This document shows, in pieces, positions 1-11,983 of a stretch of 64,000 bases of DNA (position 1 is its first letter; each line of letters starts with the position of its first letter). This DNA comes from Isoetes taiwanensis. Its lineage: Eukaryota > Streptophyta > Lycopodiopsida > Isoetales > Isoetaceae. The notes below the pieces were generated by a model. The model saw only the letters and a list, made by a program, of their open reading frames with translations, had not been told where the DNA came from and did not search any database. The DNA lies in NCBI GenBank assembly GCA_021234155.1, contig JAJEKV010000884.1:1-64000 (forward strand). The letters are read 5' to 3'. Made by a program: the position numbers and the translations under genes.

Positions 1-1304
1 TTCTTTTCCCACTATCCCACATGCCTAAAGGGGATAATTGAAACCCTAGCCAACCCCTTGTCTATTTAAGTAGGAGAACCCTAATCCTGCCCATTTTCGC
101 TTTCTAGGGTTTTAGAACTGCTTTGGTCAGCCAACAGCCTAAAACCGGCCCCGTGACTCGGGAGAGGATTGCAACGTTAGTTTCCCTGATTCAAGCTGCC
201 AGCCAGGATGGCTAAGCTCGTGTCAGAGGAGGAACTCAAGGATCGGGGTATTTAGGCACTTAGTAGTTAAACCCCATTTCAGCCATCGAATCAAGAGGGT
301 TTAGCCTTAAATTGCCCATAGCAGCCCTCTAGATCTCTAGATAGGTGATTCTAACTAAAGAACCCAACTCTAAGGATATAGATTAGATCTTGTTCTTTAG
401 TTCTTCCAGGATGTATATGGATGATGTATCTCCGTGAACTCCTTTGTATTGGGAAGGGGGTAGAGACCCCAAGCTTGGTAGTAGATGCTCCTAGAGTAGC
501 CTCTCTAGCACACTGTAGATTCGCCTGTGCATCAAGAGCCACATCGGGATGTGGGTGAAGGGACCAGACTGGCTGAGAAGGGAGGTTCATGTCCTGACTC
601 TTGAACCATCCTCCGGTGTGTAAAGCCTACCGGGGATCATTGTGACTAGGTCCACGGCTTGCCACTGCGTGTGGGCAAGGCATGGGCCTGACACCCCGAA
701 GTGGTGTTCACTTTCCAGCTGGGTTCACCGAATACTTTCCGCAAAGGCCCTCTAGTCACCTTGAGTCAAAGATGTAGATCTCGGAGGGAGTGATCCCCTG
801 CCCCATCTGAACCGAGGATGAGCCCGTGAGTAGCCCTTTGGCTATGCATCCCGCTGGCTACAAGGCCAGTCCCGACACTTTTCGCACTCACCGCAGTGTG
901 CATGTGAGGGGCGGATGGAGGGAGGTTGCCATAATGCATATGTGCCAAATCCATTGCCATGAATTCCGTCAAGAATGAACTCCTCGGAGACCCAAGCCGT
1001 CACCATCCCTTTGAGTCTCGAGCCTTGGGTAGGATTCCCTAATGTGATGTTCGATCTTTGTCTATGCAGAGGAGTGGAGGACCATAGTTCGATGGTCATA
1101 TGATGTTGATGTATGTCTACCGACATGTATGTTTACGTAAACAAGACAGGCCCCGAGGGAGACGTTTGTAACCCTTCCATATTCCCCGAACCCGCCACGC
1201 AAAGCTGTCATGTGGAGGGCCCCGAAGCATGGAGCCGGGTATGGGGATGAACAAATGTTTGAATACCTGTGAGGGGCACCGTGGAATGATGGATGAACGC
1301 CTCA
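1..1304 (+). mobile_element. LTR copy 1, left part outside window (probable 5' LTR)
   Basis: The sequence from base 1 is closely similar to 10646-11983 in the same order: the CCCTAGCCAACCCC and TATTTAAGTAGGAGAACCC promoter block, the CTTTGTATTGGGAAGGGG motif, the GGGGCGGATGGAG segment and the GAGGGGCACCGT end block. It therefore represents the right three quarters of an LTR whose TG start lies outside the window. The right end is eroded: the expected GGGGACGTCACA reads as GGATGAACGCCTCA, ending near 1304. A weak tRNA-iMet primer binding site follows after two bases, so I read it as the 5' LTR of the element whose 3' LTR is 10260-11983. It could instead be a separate solo LTR. Confidence 0.75.
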
Positions 1305-1306
1305 AA

Positions 1307-1318
1307 GGGTATCGCAGC
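1307..1318 (+). other. Degenerate primer binding site (tRNA-iMet type)
   Basis: GGGTATCGCAGC matches the standard plant retrotransposon site TGGTATCAGAGC at 9 of 12 positions and lies two bases after the LTR end. Position and spacing support it; the three mismatches make it uncertain. Confidence 0.35.
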
Positions 1319-1847
1319 AATGCTAGTTGGAGACCAAGAGCAAAGCTTGCTTTAAGCATCATCTCCCAGAGTACTAATGATAGGATCCTCAAACCTCGAT
1401 CCGGAAATTTTTTCCCGGGTAGAGCTAGTAATCTTTATATTATAAAATCCAGGCTGTGTCTTCAATGGATATGTTCTGCTTGACTTCCGAGATTCCATTC
1501 ACGCCCTTCAGATCCGCTCCTCCAAGCTGGTTCCAGCTCCCCGCCTTGGAGGATTTCCCTTAAATGCCTTGTTGCCTTTTCCATTCAAAGGGCTTTTGCT
1601 CTTAGCCCTTGGATCATTCAAGAAATCTCCACCATAGGTTTTCTTTTAATAATAATCCTTCTTTTCCATGTTACAATTAATATCTTTCAACTAAGTTCCC
1701 ATGGTCAAATAACAAAATAATATCCAAATATGATAATTTCACACATTTTTCCACCACTCACAATAGTAGAGCGACACGCGGTAATGCTCTCATAATCATG
1801 TTTTTCATCCAAAATGCACAATTTTTGAACAAATTATTCCTTCTACG

Positions 1848-2158
1848 TGGACAACCCCTAAGCCATGTTCATATGCCGGTAAATCCATTGCCATGAATTC
1901 GGAATGAACTCGCAGAATTTCTGAGACTGGAGTCATCCCTTTGAGTCTGAGCCTTGGGTAGGATTCCCTATGTGATGTGCTGATCTTTGTCTATGCAGAT
2001 GTGGAGGACCATCCTTGTGATGGTCATATGGTTGATGTCCTCGACATGTATGATGTCTAGGTAGGCCCCGGGAGATCTTAATGTCTTCCCACGGAACCCG
2101 AAACTGAAAAGGGAAAGAAAGGGAGGAGGGCCCGTGGAAAGATGGAACCTGGAGGGGA
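1848..2158 (+). repeat. Fragment of the same LTR family inside the element
   Basis: From TGGACAACCCCTAAGCCATG to the GGAGGGCCCGTGG block this stretch follows 11578-11920 of the intact LTR, including CCTTGGGTAGGATTCCCTA and CTTTGTCTATGCAGAT. It corresponds to the 3' third of an LTR without either terminus. It is a second LTR scrap about 540 bases after copy 1, from a nested insertion or an internal rearrangement. Confidence 0.75.
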
Positions 2159-2292
2159 GAGGAAGGGATGAGGTACTTTGTGATGCAATGAGCTAGTAAT
2201 TATCTAAGATTAGGATAATTAGAGAACATAGGCACTTAAGAGATCCTATCTAAGATTAATTTCAGGCATCCTACTAAATTTCAGGCATTAAT

Positions 2293-3387
2293 GACTCCAA
2301 GAGTGCGCCAGAGCATGTTAGGTTCAGACCCTAATGGCCCTCTCAAGACTCTTAGAGTAGTCACCCCATATGAACCCTAGAACTTGGCCTTAGGAACTCC
2401 AAATGGTAAAATAAAAGATGAAATCCCAATCAAAAAGCTCAAATAGCTAGAATTATATGTTAAAACATCTAAAAAACATTATACAAGTCACTTTTGAACA
2501 CGATTCCAAGAGAGCGCCAGAGTATAGTTAGGTCCCGACCTAACCCTCCTCACAAGACTCTTAGAGTCATCCCTAAAAGTGACCTCAAAATTGATCATAA
2601 CTTACTCAAATGGTAAAGGTAATAATAGAATCTTGTTTATAATGATTAAATTAGTGGGAAACGATGTTAAATTGTGTAAAGGGGATAAGTTTAGAGCGAG
2701 GAAAGGGACAACACCTCTAAGGGTGCGCCAGGCATAGTTAGGTTCGATTCTAATCCCCTCCTCGCGCATGCTTAGAGGGGTTCGAGAGAAAATAGTTGAA
2801 GAAGACCTAGCTTCGATTCGAGATATGGAGGATTTCATCAACAAACCAAGAAATTAAGCAAGGCGTAGATGGAGGTCGGGCAACACTTGAAGACTCATCA
2901 TGCACGCCCACGAAAAAGACACCAGAGACATGAGATCCGGGCGGCACATCAAGAGGACGATAAATAGAACACAAGTCGCTTTTTGTAACTAACAATGTGT
3001 TTATATGTGATGTATGAAAATTTCAATAATAAAGATATATAGTCGCTTAAAAATGTGTATTCATTAGGTACAAAGATCGGAGCAAATGCGATATTTGACT
3101 AACGATTTCCAAGAGTGCGCCAGAGCATAGTTAGGTCCCAACCTAACCCTCCTCACAAGACTCTTAGAGTCATCCAACCAACTGGGGCCTTGATTAGCCC
3201 TACTTGCTCCAAACGTAGTAATAAAACAAAGAAACTTGCATTTAGGAAGAAAACTAATAGGAATTTACCCCTCCCAATGGATTCTTGGCATCCATTAGGC
3301 GTAGATAGGCCAATCGACTCCAAGAGTGCGCCAGAGGCCACTTAGGTCCCAACCTAACACCCCCCTCGCGCACTCTTAGAGACGTCC
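2293..3387. repeat. Array of five two-tier hairpin modules, mostly about 210 bp apart
   Basis: Copies of a roughly 70-bp module start at 2293, 2502, 2711, 3104 and 3315 (steps 209, 209, 393, 211). Each has an outer inverted repeat (for example CTCCAAGAGTGCGC pairing with GCGCACTCTTAGAG in the last copy) around a short inner one (TTAGGTCCCAACCTAA in copies 4 and 5). Copy 3 changes both outer arms together (CCTCTAAG with CTTAGAGG), so pairing is retained. The DNA between modules is also related (AATGGTAAA near 2402 and 2610), so this is a diverged tandem array with the hairpin as its best-kept part. No coding role is visible. Confidence 0.85.
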
Positions 3388-6300
3388 AATTTTTCAAACC
3401 CCATAACTTGAGCTACAGAGCTCCAAATCGCTTGAAATTTGTTGCAATAGGACCGTTAGACAGCCTAGAATCCATTTATGACCTCAAATTAGGATAGAAA
3501 TGTCAAACCCCATCTCAAAATGACCAAAATTGCTCAAACCCTTGAATTGTTTTCCCAAACTGTGGTTTGTTGTAAATAGAAGCATACCCCATTAGTAGCT
3601 CGCAAGTATTGATCTCGGCTCGAAGCTGATGCCTTACTCCTAGGTAGAAGTGCTCAGGAACACCCCTTTGTTATAGTCATCTAGACCTTAGCATAGCAAC
3701 CCAAGTCCAACTGTTGGTACACCACTGCCGAGCCAAAGGCATAAACCTTGACCTAATTTCGTGGTCCTTCTAATAGAGTTTGACTTATATAGCCGCCACA
3801 TTGACACTCCCTATTGCCGGGGATACCTAGAAAGGAGCTAGAGCCTAGAGCTGCCCAAGTCATTCCATGTGTAGAGATTGGACCCCCAAAACCAACTTTG
3901 CTAGGACCTTAGAGTATACCTCAAACACCATGAGGGCTTTGCAAAACAACCCTCATGTCATGCCATACCACACGCCCTAATGTCCATAGACTTGTAAATT
4001 ATAGATATGTCTCTAGTAATGCCGCCGAGCCATCTTGCTTGCTTATAGAGCCCGTGAATATTGTAGGAGAGCCCTTCAAGTAGACTCTTAGACTCTAGGA
4101 TACACGAGTTGCTTTTCAAGGACGGGCCAGAGCCACGACGCGAGCTAAGGGCTTAACTTCTTGAAGACATCAAGGTCCCAACCATGTACAAAAACAGATA
4201 AGGAGAGGAGACCAAAAAGGCGCACTCCAAGAGAGGGAAGCATGACAAACACCTCAACCGACAAACGAGTAGAACAGACACCACCGCCTATCATCAATCT
4301 TCATCAAATGGGAAGAATATTGGTAACCAAAGGCACCAAGAATGTTCTAGATGTCAACCTCCCCGCTACCACGCCCACGAGCTCACATCGAAAAGAGGAT
4401 CTCAACGCCTTCACCAACTCGACGCACATGAGTTTCAAATGGAAGAACGCAAGACAAAGAAAATACAAAAAGCAGAAGACGTTAGACAAAGAATGCCACA
4501 TTAGCATCACGAGCTAGGGCCAGAGGGCATAATCTTCCATCGAGGAGAGAAGTCATGGCGACACAGGAGCGTATAGAGGGAAGACAACTACGACTTTGCA
4601 GCCCAAAGAAAGCTCGCTTTAACGTCATGCAACGTCAACAAAAGGAGCAACCAAGCTAGGCAACCACAAAGCACCTAAGGCTGACCCGGACGAGCTTTCC
4701 AGCTCCCTTGCACCAGCAGGAGAACTTTCATCGGTTCCAAAAGGTAGGAGACCATGAGGGGGAGGAGACGCATATCAGGAAACATCTCCGACTTGAAGGC
4801 ATATATCAGCATTAGGGGCAAGATCAAGGAGGAGAATATTCCGCTCAAACAAGAATTCGGGACCCAAAAACACCTAGAAACCAAAGGAAGGACGACTTTA
4901 CTATGTCAGCCAAGGAGTGCGAGACTCGAATGGATAGGACCCAAAGGACGGAGGAGACGACCTAGCCAGCAGGTACAAATCACGCAAAGGCAACCAGAAG
5001 TAGCTAGGGTAGGTGCAATGGAGATGACCACACTTCCAAACACAGGAGAGCCACCTCGGAATGAAGCAAAGCCCAAGCAACAGGAGTCGCACTCAGAAAT
5101 TCAACCTGCGGGGGAATGACAATGCCTGCCTACCGACCACGATCTCAGAGCTTCGAAGACATTCAAGAATGCCCAACTGCAACAGCCAGGTGACCCTACT
5201 CAAGCTCGATCAATGGCACCGCAATCAGCAATCTTGCAACAACACACCGCATGTAGAGACGTGAGCGGTTACCGCATTCCTCGCGACGAACATACACAAC
5301 AAGGAGGAGCATCTTTTTCAAGGGATCACGTCGACGAACACTCTTCGCAACTTGAGGTGATCAGCTCGGATCAGACATAAAGCTCAACAATAGTAGCAGC
5401 ATCTCAAGGAATCCCGGAGTCAACCTGAACGAAGAAGATGCAAAGAAACCAAGAATCAAATGCGATAGGAGGAAGGAAAACCTAGAGGAGTATAAATAAT
5501 TAGGTAGATCTTCGTAGTTGTTTTGCAAAAGTGGATGAATTAAAATCCCAATGTAAATGCGTATATGTCTATTGTATATCTAGGATGTCCACATATATAG
5601 TGGAGAAACATGGGTTTAAAGTCATGTTTTACGGATTTAGCGCTTAGATCAGAAGCTCCTTCACCGACTACCAAAGGAGGAAGCAAGGAGGCACAACTAT
5701 AGCCCAAGATCAAAATGGAAGAGCAACTACGAGGGAGAAACGACGAGAGGCCAAGCAAACCTTCAACTCCAAACACTTCGGAATGCCCTCGCGTAAGAAG
5801 CCGCCGCCACCCAATGTTAGAATAAGAGACAACACCGATCATGTCAAGATCATCAACGCGGCACCGTGACATCGCCAGGGCGCAACACTACCTCTTGTAG
5901 CAAGTGGCAGCGACTTGACTAACTTATGACATGAGTGGCCTCAACAATGGAAGGAGGAACACCCCGACATCAACGAGCCAACTAAGAAGGCAACATCTCG
6001 ACGACCATAATCCCACCTTGTGGTAATATAGGGTGATGCGCTTATGACACGCAGGTATTAGATGGAGATGCACTTACTTAAAGGCACCGCGATGAGGAGA
6101 CATGCCTCCAACAACTAGGTGACGGCTTTCACGTAATCCTACCAAGAATTAGAAGAGAAGAAGCCACCATATCTCCGACATGTGGCACGCCAAACGCCCA
6201 AGGTAGAAGCATTCGACACCTTAACGACAAGGATAGCAACTGAAGCACCTTCGCAAAAAGAGAGTTCAAGATAATAGCCAAGCTATTCAACGACAAGAGT

Positions 6301-9300
6301 ATATCTAAGGCGTGTACTTCTTCAACTCAAGGGTCAAGCGGCAGATATAAGGATCCATCATCCCGGACAATATAGCCAGCCAGGAGGAGAGCCATGATGC
6401 TTTACTTGCCGAGAGACCGACATGCATAGAGGGACAAAGGTCGAACTGAAAGCCGGAGAAGTGCTAGCAACCGACTTCTTCCACGAAGCCCTAGAGGCAA
6501 CAGAGGACCAAAACCAAGAGCACAATCAAAGCCACGGAGGGTACCTCAAGGCAAGAAGACGGCATAGCACCGTGGAACGGTTAACGCCCAAGCCATGCGA
6601 TCGAGGGGATCAAACGAGGAAGTTTGGAAGCTCGATGGAGAACCAACTAGGTGAGGCGAGCCGATGATTTGCACGCGGCCTTGCATGCAACTTGGTGAAC
6701 CCAAGGATGAACGATTCAAAGAACAACTGCAGAAGAGAACAACTCGTGAGGAGTATAGCCAAAGGAATCGCGCACAGCCTCAAGAGACGCCTCCAAATAG
6801 CTTCAAGTATCATGAAGGGGGGAACAATTATTGCCCGAGAACAGGATCAAGAAGCAGACTGAAATGTCGGAGCATCAACGACAAGCACACCTTAGTTAGA
6901 ATGTGATGCAAAGCGGTTGTGCCATAAGCCGACAAACGCCTGAGGGCCCAAGTATTTCAACAAGTTACCCCGGTATGAGCTGACGCACAAATAGGAGGAT
7001 ATAGATCGCCAACACCATTGCACCGGAGGAACACCGATGACATTGCCAAGGAGTAGGTGCGCAACTCGAAGGGAGGCACAAGGGAGACCTAATAGCTCTA
7101 GTAGTATAATTGTAATTATGTAAGCTATATGTTTTGCATGTATAGTCCCCTTGTTATTCCTTCCTCCCATAGCATAACAGATCAAAGGAAGAGATGTCAT
7201 GCAAGTTGCGTGGGTGAAGCAATCAACATCGCCAACACTCTTCTGGACAACACGATAACGACAAGAGGACTCGACGATGAGACATCGATGGAGTCGAAGA
7301 AACAATATCGGATACGAGTCATCCTTTAGCCGCCAAGACAAAGAGTTCAAGATGAAAGATCTCTTTCAAACGGCGCCACTTTCGTGCATTTGAAAAGCTG
7401 CATGCAAGATTCAAATGATCAACTACACCATCAAGCCACCAAAGAATGAGAGGCTTTAGCGAACTAAGTCAACCTCTACTTCAAAGAGCATCCACCATCA
7501 AGGAGACCAAGTATCGAGCGACTTGAAGAACGCTACCTTGCTACTTCAAGCAGTAACGAGTGGATGAGCTTCTAGCAAGCTCAACATCTAAGGCCACGGG
7601 CCTAGTAGGTTAAATGTATGGACGGTAACATCCATATTGGGATTAGAAGGCATTTCCGGATATTCTCGCCGAAGGATTGCCCAATATTGAGCTAAGCGCC
7701 AAGATTGGGAAGGAAATGCATAGGAGTAACTATAATTATACACGAAGTGTTAACAGACATCCAATGTATTGAAACCACTTGGTGAGATTGATCTCCTCAC
7801 TAAGAAGGATTCATTGCTAGGATAATTGTTGACCATGTATAAATCTAGTATCTCCAAAAGAATAATCCAACCTAAAGAAAAGAAGTAATCTAACAAGTCC
7901 GCCAACTTGTTATGATGACATCAATTCGATTGGTAGGAATATTCCAAGAGTTTAAATAACTAAGAAAGGGGAATCTCTAGAAAATAAAATAATAAAACAT
8001 GCAAGGTACATCTAAAATAAGAATTATAGTAATCAAATAGAATTTCGCCATGAGACAAAAGGAATTGTCTAATGATGAGAAAACCCATAACTATTTAGAA
8101 ATCGATAACATAAACATCCATTTTAGATGGTTAATGTTAGCTAAGGCTAGTAACTTAAGCTAAGTAAGAAGCGATAACCTCTTAAGGGAGAGAATAGATA
8201 TGACGTTGTGTGTACAATGTCATTGAAGGGGTGCAGGACCAATTTTTTCAAGAAAGTGGGAGGGCTCAATCTTATGATTGAACGCATTTGTATCGAATTG
8301 ACCGACCAGAATAGAGTTCACTCCCGCAATGGCCGGGCTTAATAGAGCGTAAAATAGATAGATACCTTAGGCTCGGGAGGCCTTCAACGCGGCGAGACCC
8401 GACGTAGTAGCTAACTACACCAATGAAGTGGAGCAAAACTATGGGAGCAATGCAAATCCACCAAGTCATCTCCAAAGTACTCAACGCCCACTCAATGGGT
8501 GGATGCGTTCTAGCCTTAGGTAAGGTAAAAGCATGTATTATAAGCTTTAATGTGTCTTATTGATAAGTTAAATATAGATCCTAATAACCTGCATAGAAAT
8601 TGTTGCATGTATATGTATCATAGGGAAATAAGTTAAATAACAACGATAATGTGAGGTAGCATGTTAATTGATCCTTCGCAAGGACGATAATTCCTTCCAA
8701 GGATAGCTATATGACCCTGGGGTCCTTATAAATATAGATAGAAAATAGAATTCGGATATACTTAAGTATATCTTAGGATATATTTCCAAGGGTAATGCAG
8801 ACCCAAGGAAGAGAATAAGAAGCACATCTAATTCTTGTGTATGATAATTAAAACCTTGTCTATGTAACAATAGGTCGGAAGTAGGGTTATTGTTTAAATA
8901 ATCGCGATCTAAAAGTCGTTAAATATTGCAAAGCTTAGAGTAAATTTAATTGTACTATCGGAAGTAATATATCCAATACTATGATAATGTTAATTCATAA
9001 ATATTACCTTAGGGTAATTATGTTAATCACATGCATTAAAGGAGCCGAAAAAAAAAAAAAAAAAAATTGGCTCGTGCATGTCGATTTGTGTTTAGATTAG
9101 TTTCATGTGTAGTTAAGATTAATCTGCGATGCAACCTATGCTTGGTATGGATTGCATGCGTTGTTATCGATGATGAGACCACTACGGTGATCTCTAGGGC
9201 GTGGTGTAATGTCAATGTAGGCATGACCGTTTCACCGGAAAGTGGAAGGTAGATTAGAAAGTCTACTTATCCCACTAAGTAGATGACCTCGAGAGAAAGG

Positions 9301-9650
9301 AGGTCATTAAGGAATGCATTGATAGGAAATGCACCTTTAGCCCCATATATGCTTTGATAGGAGGAATCTATCCTTCACGCCCCCCACGCGGGAAGGATAT
9401 CCTCCACGCTGGGCAACTAGAGGTGTAGGCATGAGCGGCATATAGGCATATAGGCGTTGTCTCCACGGCCATAATGGAAGATCCACCCTCTTCCTACGCC
9501 GGGAGATTAGCCATGCATCCATGTAGATAGGTGGGGTGGTCACCATATAACCAAAAATTTTTGTAATAATTAATAATAGGTAGTGTCGGCCTAATTCAGC
9601 AGCCAATAGAGCCCTGGAGGAGGGCAAGGAGGTCGAACTATTTAAGGCTT

Positions 9651-9975
9651 GCAAACACAAATTTTGTTATAATGTGTTGCAAGGGATGAAGGGTACCTTA
9701 GAAGTGTAAATTTTGTATGAAATTGATAAACTTTGATAAACTTAAATGTTGTATTAAGTAAGGTTAATAATTACCTTGCGTGGATTAAGTTATGATGTGA
9801 TAAGTTAATAGGATAACGAAATAGTAATGTCTTAAACATTACCTTAGAGTAATTCTAATAATTAAGATAGTAAGTATGTAATTATAGATATTGTAAAATT
9901 AATGCAGGATTTTAAGGTGCGAAGACCTGCAACACAAATTTTGTTGGAATGTGTTGCAAGGAATGAAGAGTACCT
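9651..9975. repeat. Two copies of a stem-loop unit with about 278-bp period
   Basis: GCAAACACAAATTTTGTTAT at 9651 and GCAACACAAATTTTGTTGGA at 9929 are both followed by AATGTGTTGCAAGG and ATGAAG. In the second copy GCAACACA pairs perfectly with TGTGTTGC; the first has one extra A. The following ACCTTA and GTTGTG/GTTGTA blocks also recur, so this is a tandem duplication close to the 3' end of the element interior. Confidence 0.7.
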
Positions 9976-10204
9976 TAAATAATAATTGTATATGAAAGTG
10001 TTAAATTGTGATAAACTAAATGTTGTGATAATAGAAACTAATAAGTACCTTATTTTAGTAGAAGTTACTTAATTGACAACTTATTTGATAATGTAATGGC
10101 GTAATAATGATTTAAAAATATTATCTTAAGGTAATCGTAATAAATGTGTAAGTATTATAGTAGTATATCGTGATGCATGGGGTTGATTGCGTGTTAGGAA
10201 GATT

Positions 10205-10259
10205 CCAAGGTGGGGAGAACCACGATGCTGCGGACAGCATCATTTCAAGGTGGGGAGAA
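10205..10259 (+). other. Polypurine tract, present twice
   Basis: AAGGTGGGGAGAA at 10247-10259 sits directly before the TGTGACG start of the LTR and is the expected plus-strand priming site. The same CCAAGGTGGGGAGAAC sequence also occurs at 10205-10220, about 41 bases upstream, separated by a short palindromic stretch (GATGCTGCGGACAGCATC). The tract fixes the LTR as a 3' LTR with the interior on its left. Confidence 0.75.
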
Positions 10260-11983
10260 TGTGACGTTCCGTAGTAGTGAAGATACGGCTCCCGTGATGT
10301 ATATTGGAGAAATCGCCACGCGCCACGTGACGCGCCACCCCGCCACCGGCGAATGCGTACGCGCCAACGCAGCCAAGTGGGTAGCCCCTAGGGGGCAACT
10401 TGCTAAGAATGTGCATTAGTATTAATGTGCACATTTTCCAATGTACACATTAATGTGGGCACACATTTCCATGTGGCCACTTGATGCCAAGTGGGCCATA
10501 CCCATAGGTGCAATTAATGTGCACATTTTCCAATGTACACATTCATTAATGTGCACACATTTCCATGTGAGCACATTTGGGTGCACACATTTCCATGTGG
10601 GCACATTTGGCCACCTAGCCCTTAAAGGCAAGTGGGCCCTTTTCCCAATTATCCCACATGCCTAAAGGGGATAATTGGAAACCCTAGCCAACCCCCTTGT
10701 CTATTTAAGTAGGAGAACCCTAACTTGCCCATTTTCGTTTTTCTAGGGTTTTAGAACTCTGCTTTTGGCTGCCTCAACAAACCAAAACCGCCTCCCGCAC
10801 TCTGCCGAGAGGATTGCAACGTTAGTTTCCCTTGATTCAAAGCTTTTGCCAGGATGGTCGAGCTCAGTCCAGGGAGGAGGAACTCAAGGATCGGGGTATT
10901 TAGGCAATTTAGTAGTCTAAACCCCATTTCAGCCATCTAATCAAGAGGGTTTAGCCTCTTAAATTGCCCATAGCAGCCCTCTAGATCTCTAGATAGCAGA
11001 TTCTAACTAAAGAACCTAACTCTATGATATAGATTAGATCTTGTTCTTTAGTTCTTCTGTGATGTATATGGATGATGTATCTCTATGAACTCCTTGTATT
11101 GGGAAGGGGGGTAGAGACTTCAAGCTTGGTAGTAGATGCTCCTAGAGTAGCCTCTCTAGCACACCAGAGATTCGCCTCGTGCACAAGAGCCACTTAGGGA
11201 TGTGGGTGAAGGGACCAGACTGGCTGAGAAGGAGGTTCATGTCCTGACTCTTGAACGATCCCTCTGGTGTGTAAAGCCTACCGGGGATCATTGTGACTAG
11301 GTCCAATGGCTTGCCACTGCGTGTGGGCAAGGCATGGGCTCACACCCGATGAAGTGGTGTTCACTTTCCGGTGGGTTGGTCGAATACGGGCGGTGGCCCT
11401 CTAGTCACCTTGAGTCGGCATGTAGATCTTCGGAGGGAGTGATCCCTACACCCCCCCATCCGAGGCTGGGAGGATGAGCCCGGGAGTAGCCCTTTGGCTA
11501 TGCATCCGTGAGACTCTGATCCAGGTCCCGACACTTTTCAGACCACTCTGCAAAGTGTGCACGGGGGGGCGGATGGAGTGGACAACCTAAGCCATGTTCA
11601 TATGCCGGCCAAATCCATTGCCATGAATTAAATGCGCAATGAACTCTACGAGACCCAAGCCGTCGATCATCCCTTTGAGTCGAGCCTTGGGTAGGATTCC
11701 CTATGTGATGTGCTGATCTTTGTCTATGCAGATATGTGGAGGACCATCCTTCGTGATGGTCATATGATGTTGATGTATGTGCTACTGACATGTATGTTTA
11801 CGCTTCCGCAGCTAGGTAGGCCCTGAGGGAGACGGGGTGCAATGACCCTTCCACTCTTCCCACTGGAACCCGTCACGGTTGCAGTGTCATGTGGAGGGCC
11901 CTGTATTAGCATGGAGCTGGTATGGGGGATGAACTCCTGTTTGTATACGGTGAGGGCACCGTATATGAGTAGGGGACGTCACA
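10260..11983 (+). mobile_element. 3' LTR, 1724 bp, TGTGACGT...ACGTCACA
   Basis: The unit begins TGTGACGTTCC after a polypurine tract and ends GGGGACGTCACA, giving inverted termini typical of plant Ty3/gypsy LTRs. Its left part (10410-10620) is packed with short repeats such as GTGCACATTTTCC and CACATTTCCATGTGGGCAC. A TATTTAAGTAGGAGAACCC promoter-like block lies at 10702. The same family recurs at 1-1304, 43290-44976 and, more diverged and inverted, at 31245-32876. The right flank (CCTTC...) runs straight into the ORF1 of a LINE, so the whole element appears to have inserted into that LINE. The left target-site copy is outside the window. Confidence 0.88.
10702..10710 (+). promoter_or_regulatory. 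TATA-like box inside the LTR
   Basis: TATTTAAGT is followed by AGGAGAACCCTAA and is conserved in copy 1 (near 62) and, in altered form, in the solo LTR (near 43611). It marks the likely transcription start region of the LTR. Function is inferred from position and conservation only. Confidence 0.45.

Larger units (their letters stand above)
1319..10259 (+). mobile_element. Interior of a large LTR element with no recognisable gag-pol
   Basis: About 8.9 kb lies between the probable PBS and the polypurine tract. I looked for protease, reverse transcriptase (YxDD), RNase H and integrase signatures in all frames and found none; the longest open frames are 110 to 152 codons and resemble nothing I know. 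Roughly 4100-7400 is strikingly poor in T on the + strand, as in an A-rich retroviral sense strand, so it may be a decayed gag-pol or captured DNA. Other contents are an LTR fragment (1848-2158), five hairpin modules (2293-3387), a 19-base A run (9048-9066) and a duplicated hairpin near the 3' end. Size and lack of pol fit a LARD-like non-autonomous element. Stretches 3388-9047 and 9067-9650 hold nothing else I can identify. Confidence 0.6.

Noticed and set aside
2293-3387. CRISPR-like regularly spaced repeats
   Set aside because: Units are 70 bp, spaced about 210 bp with related spacers, in plant nuclear DNA; it is a diverged tandem array with hairpins.
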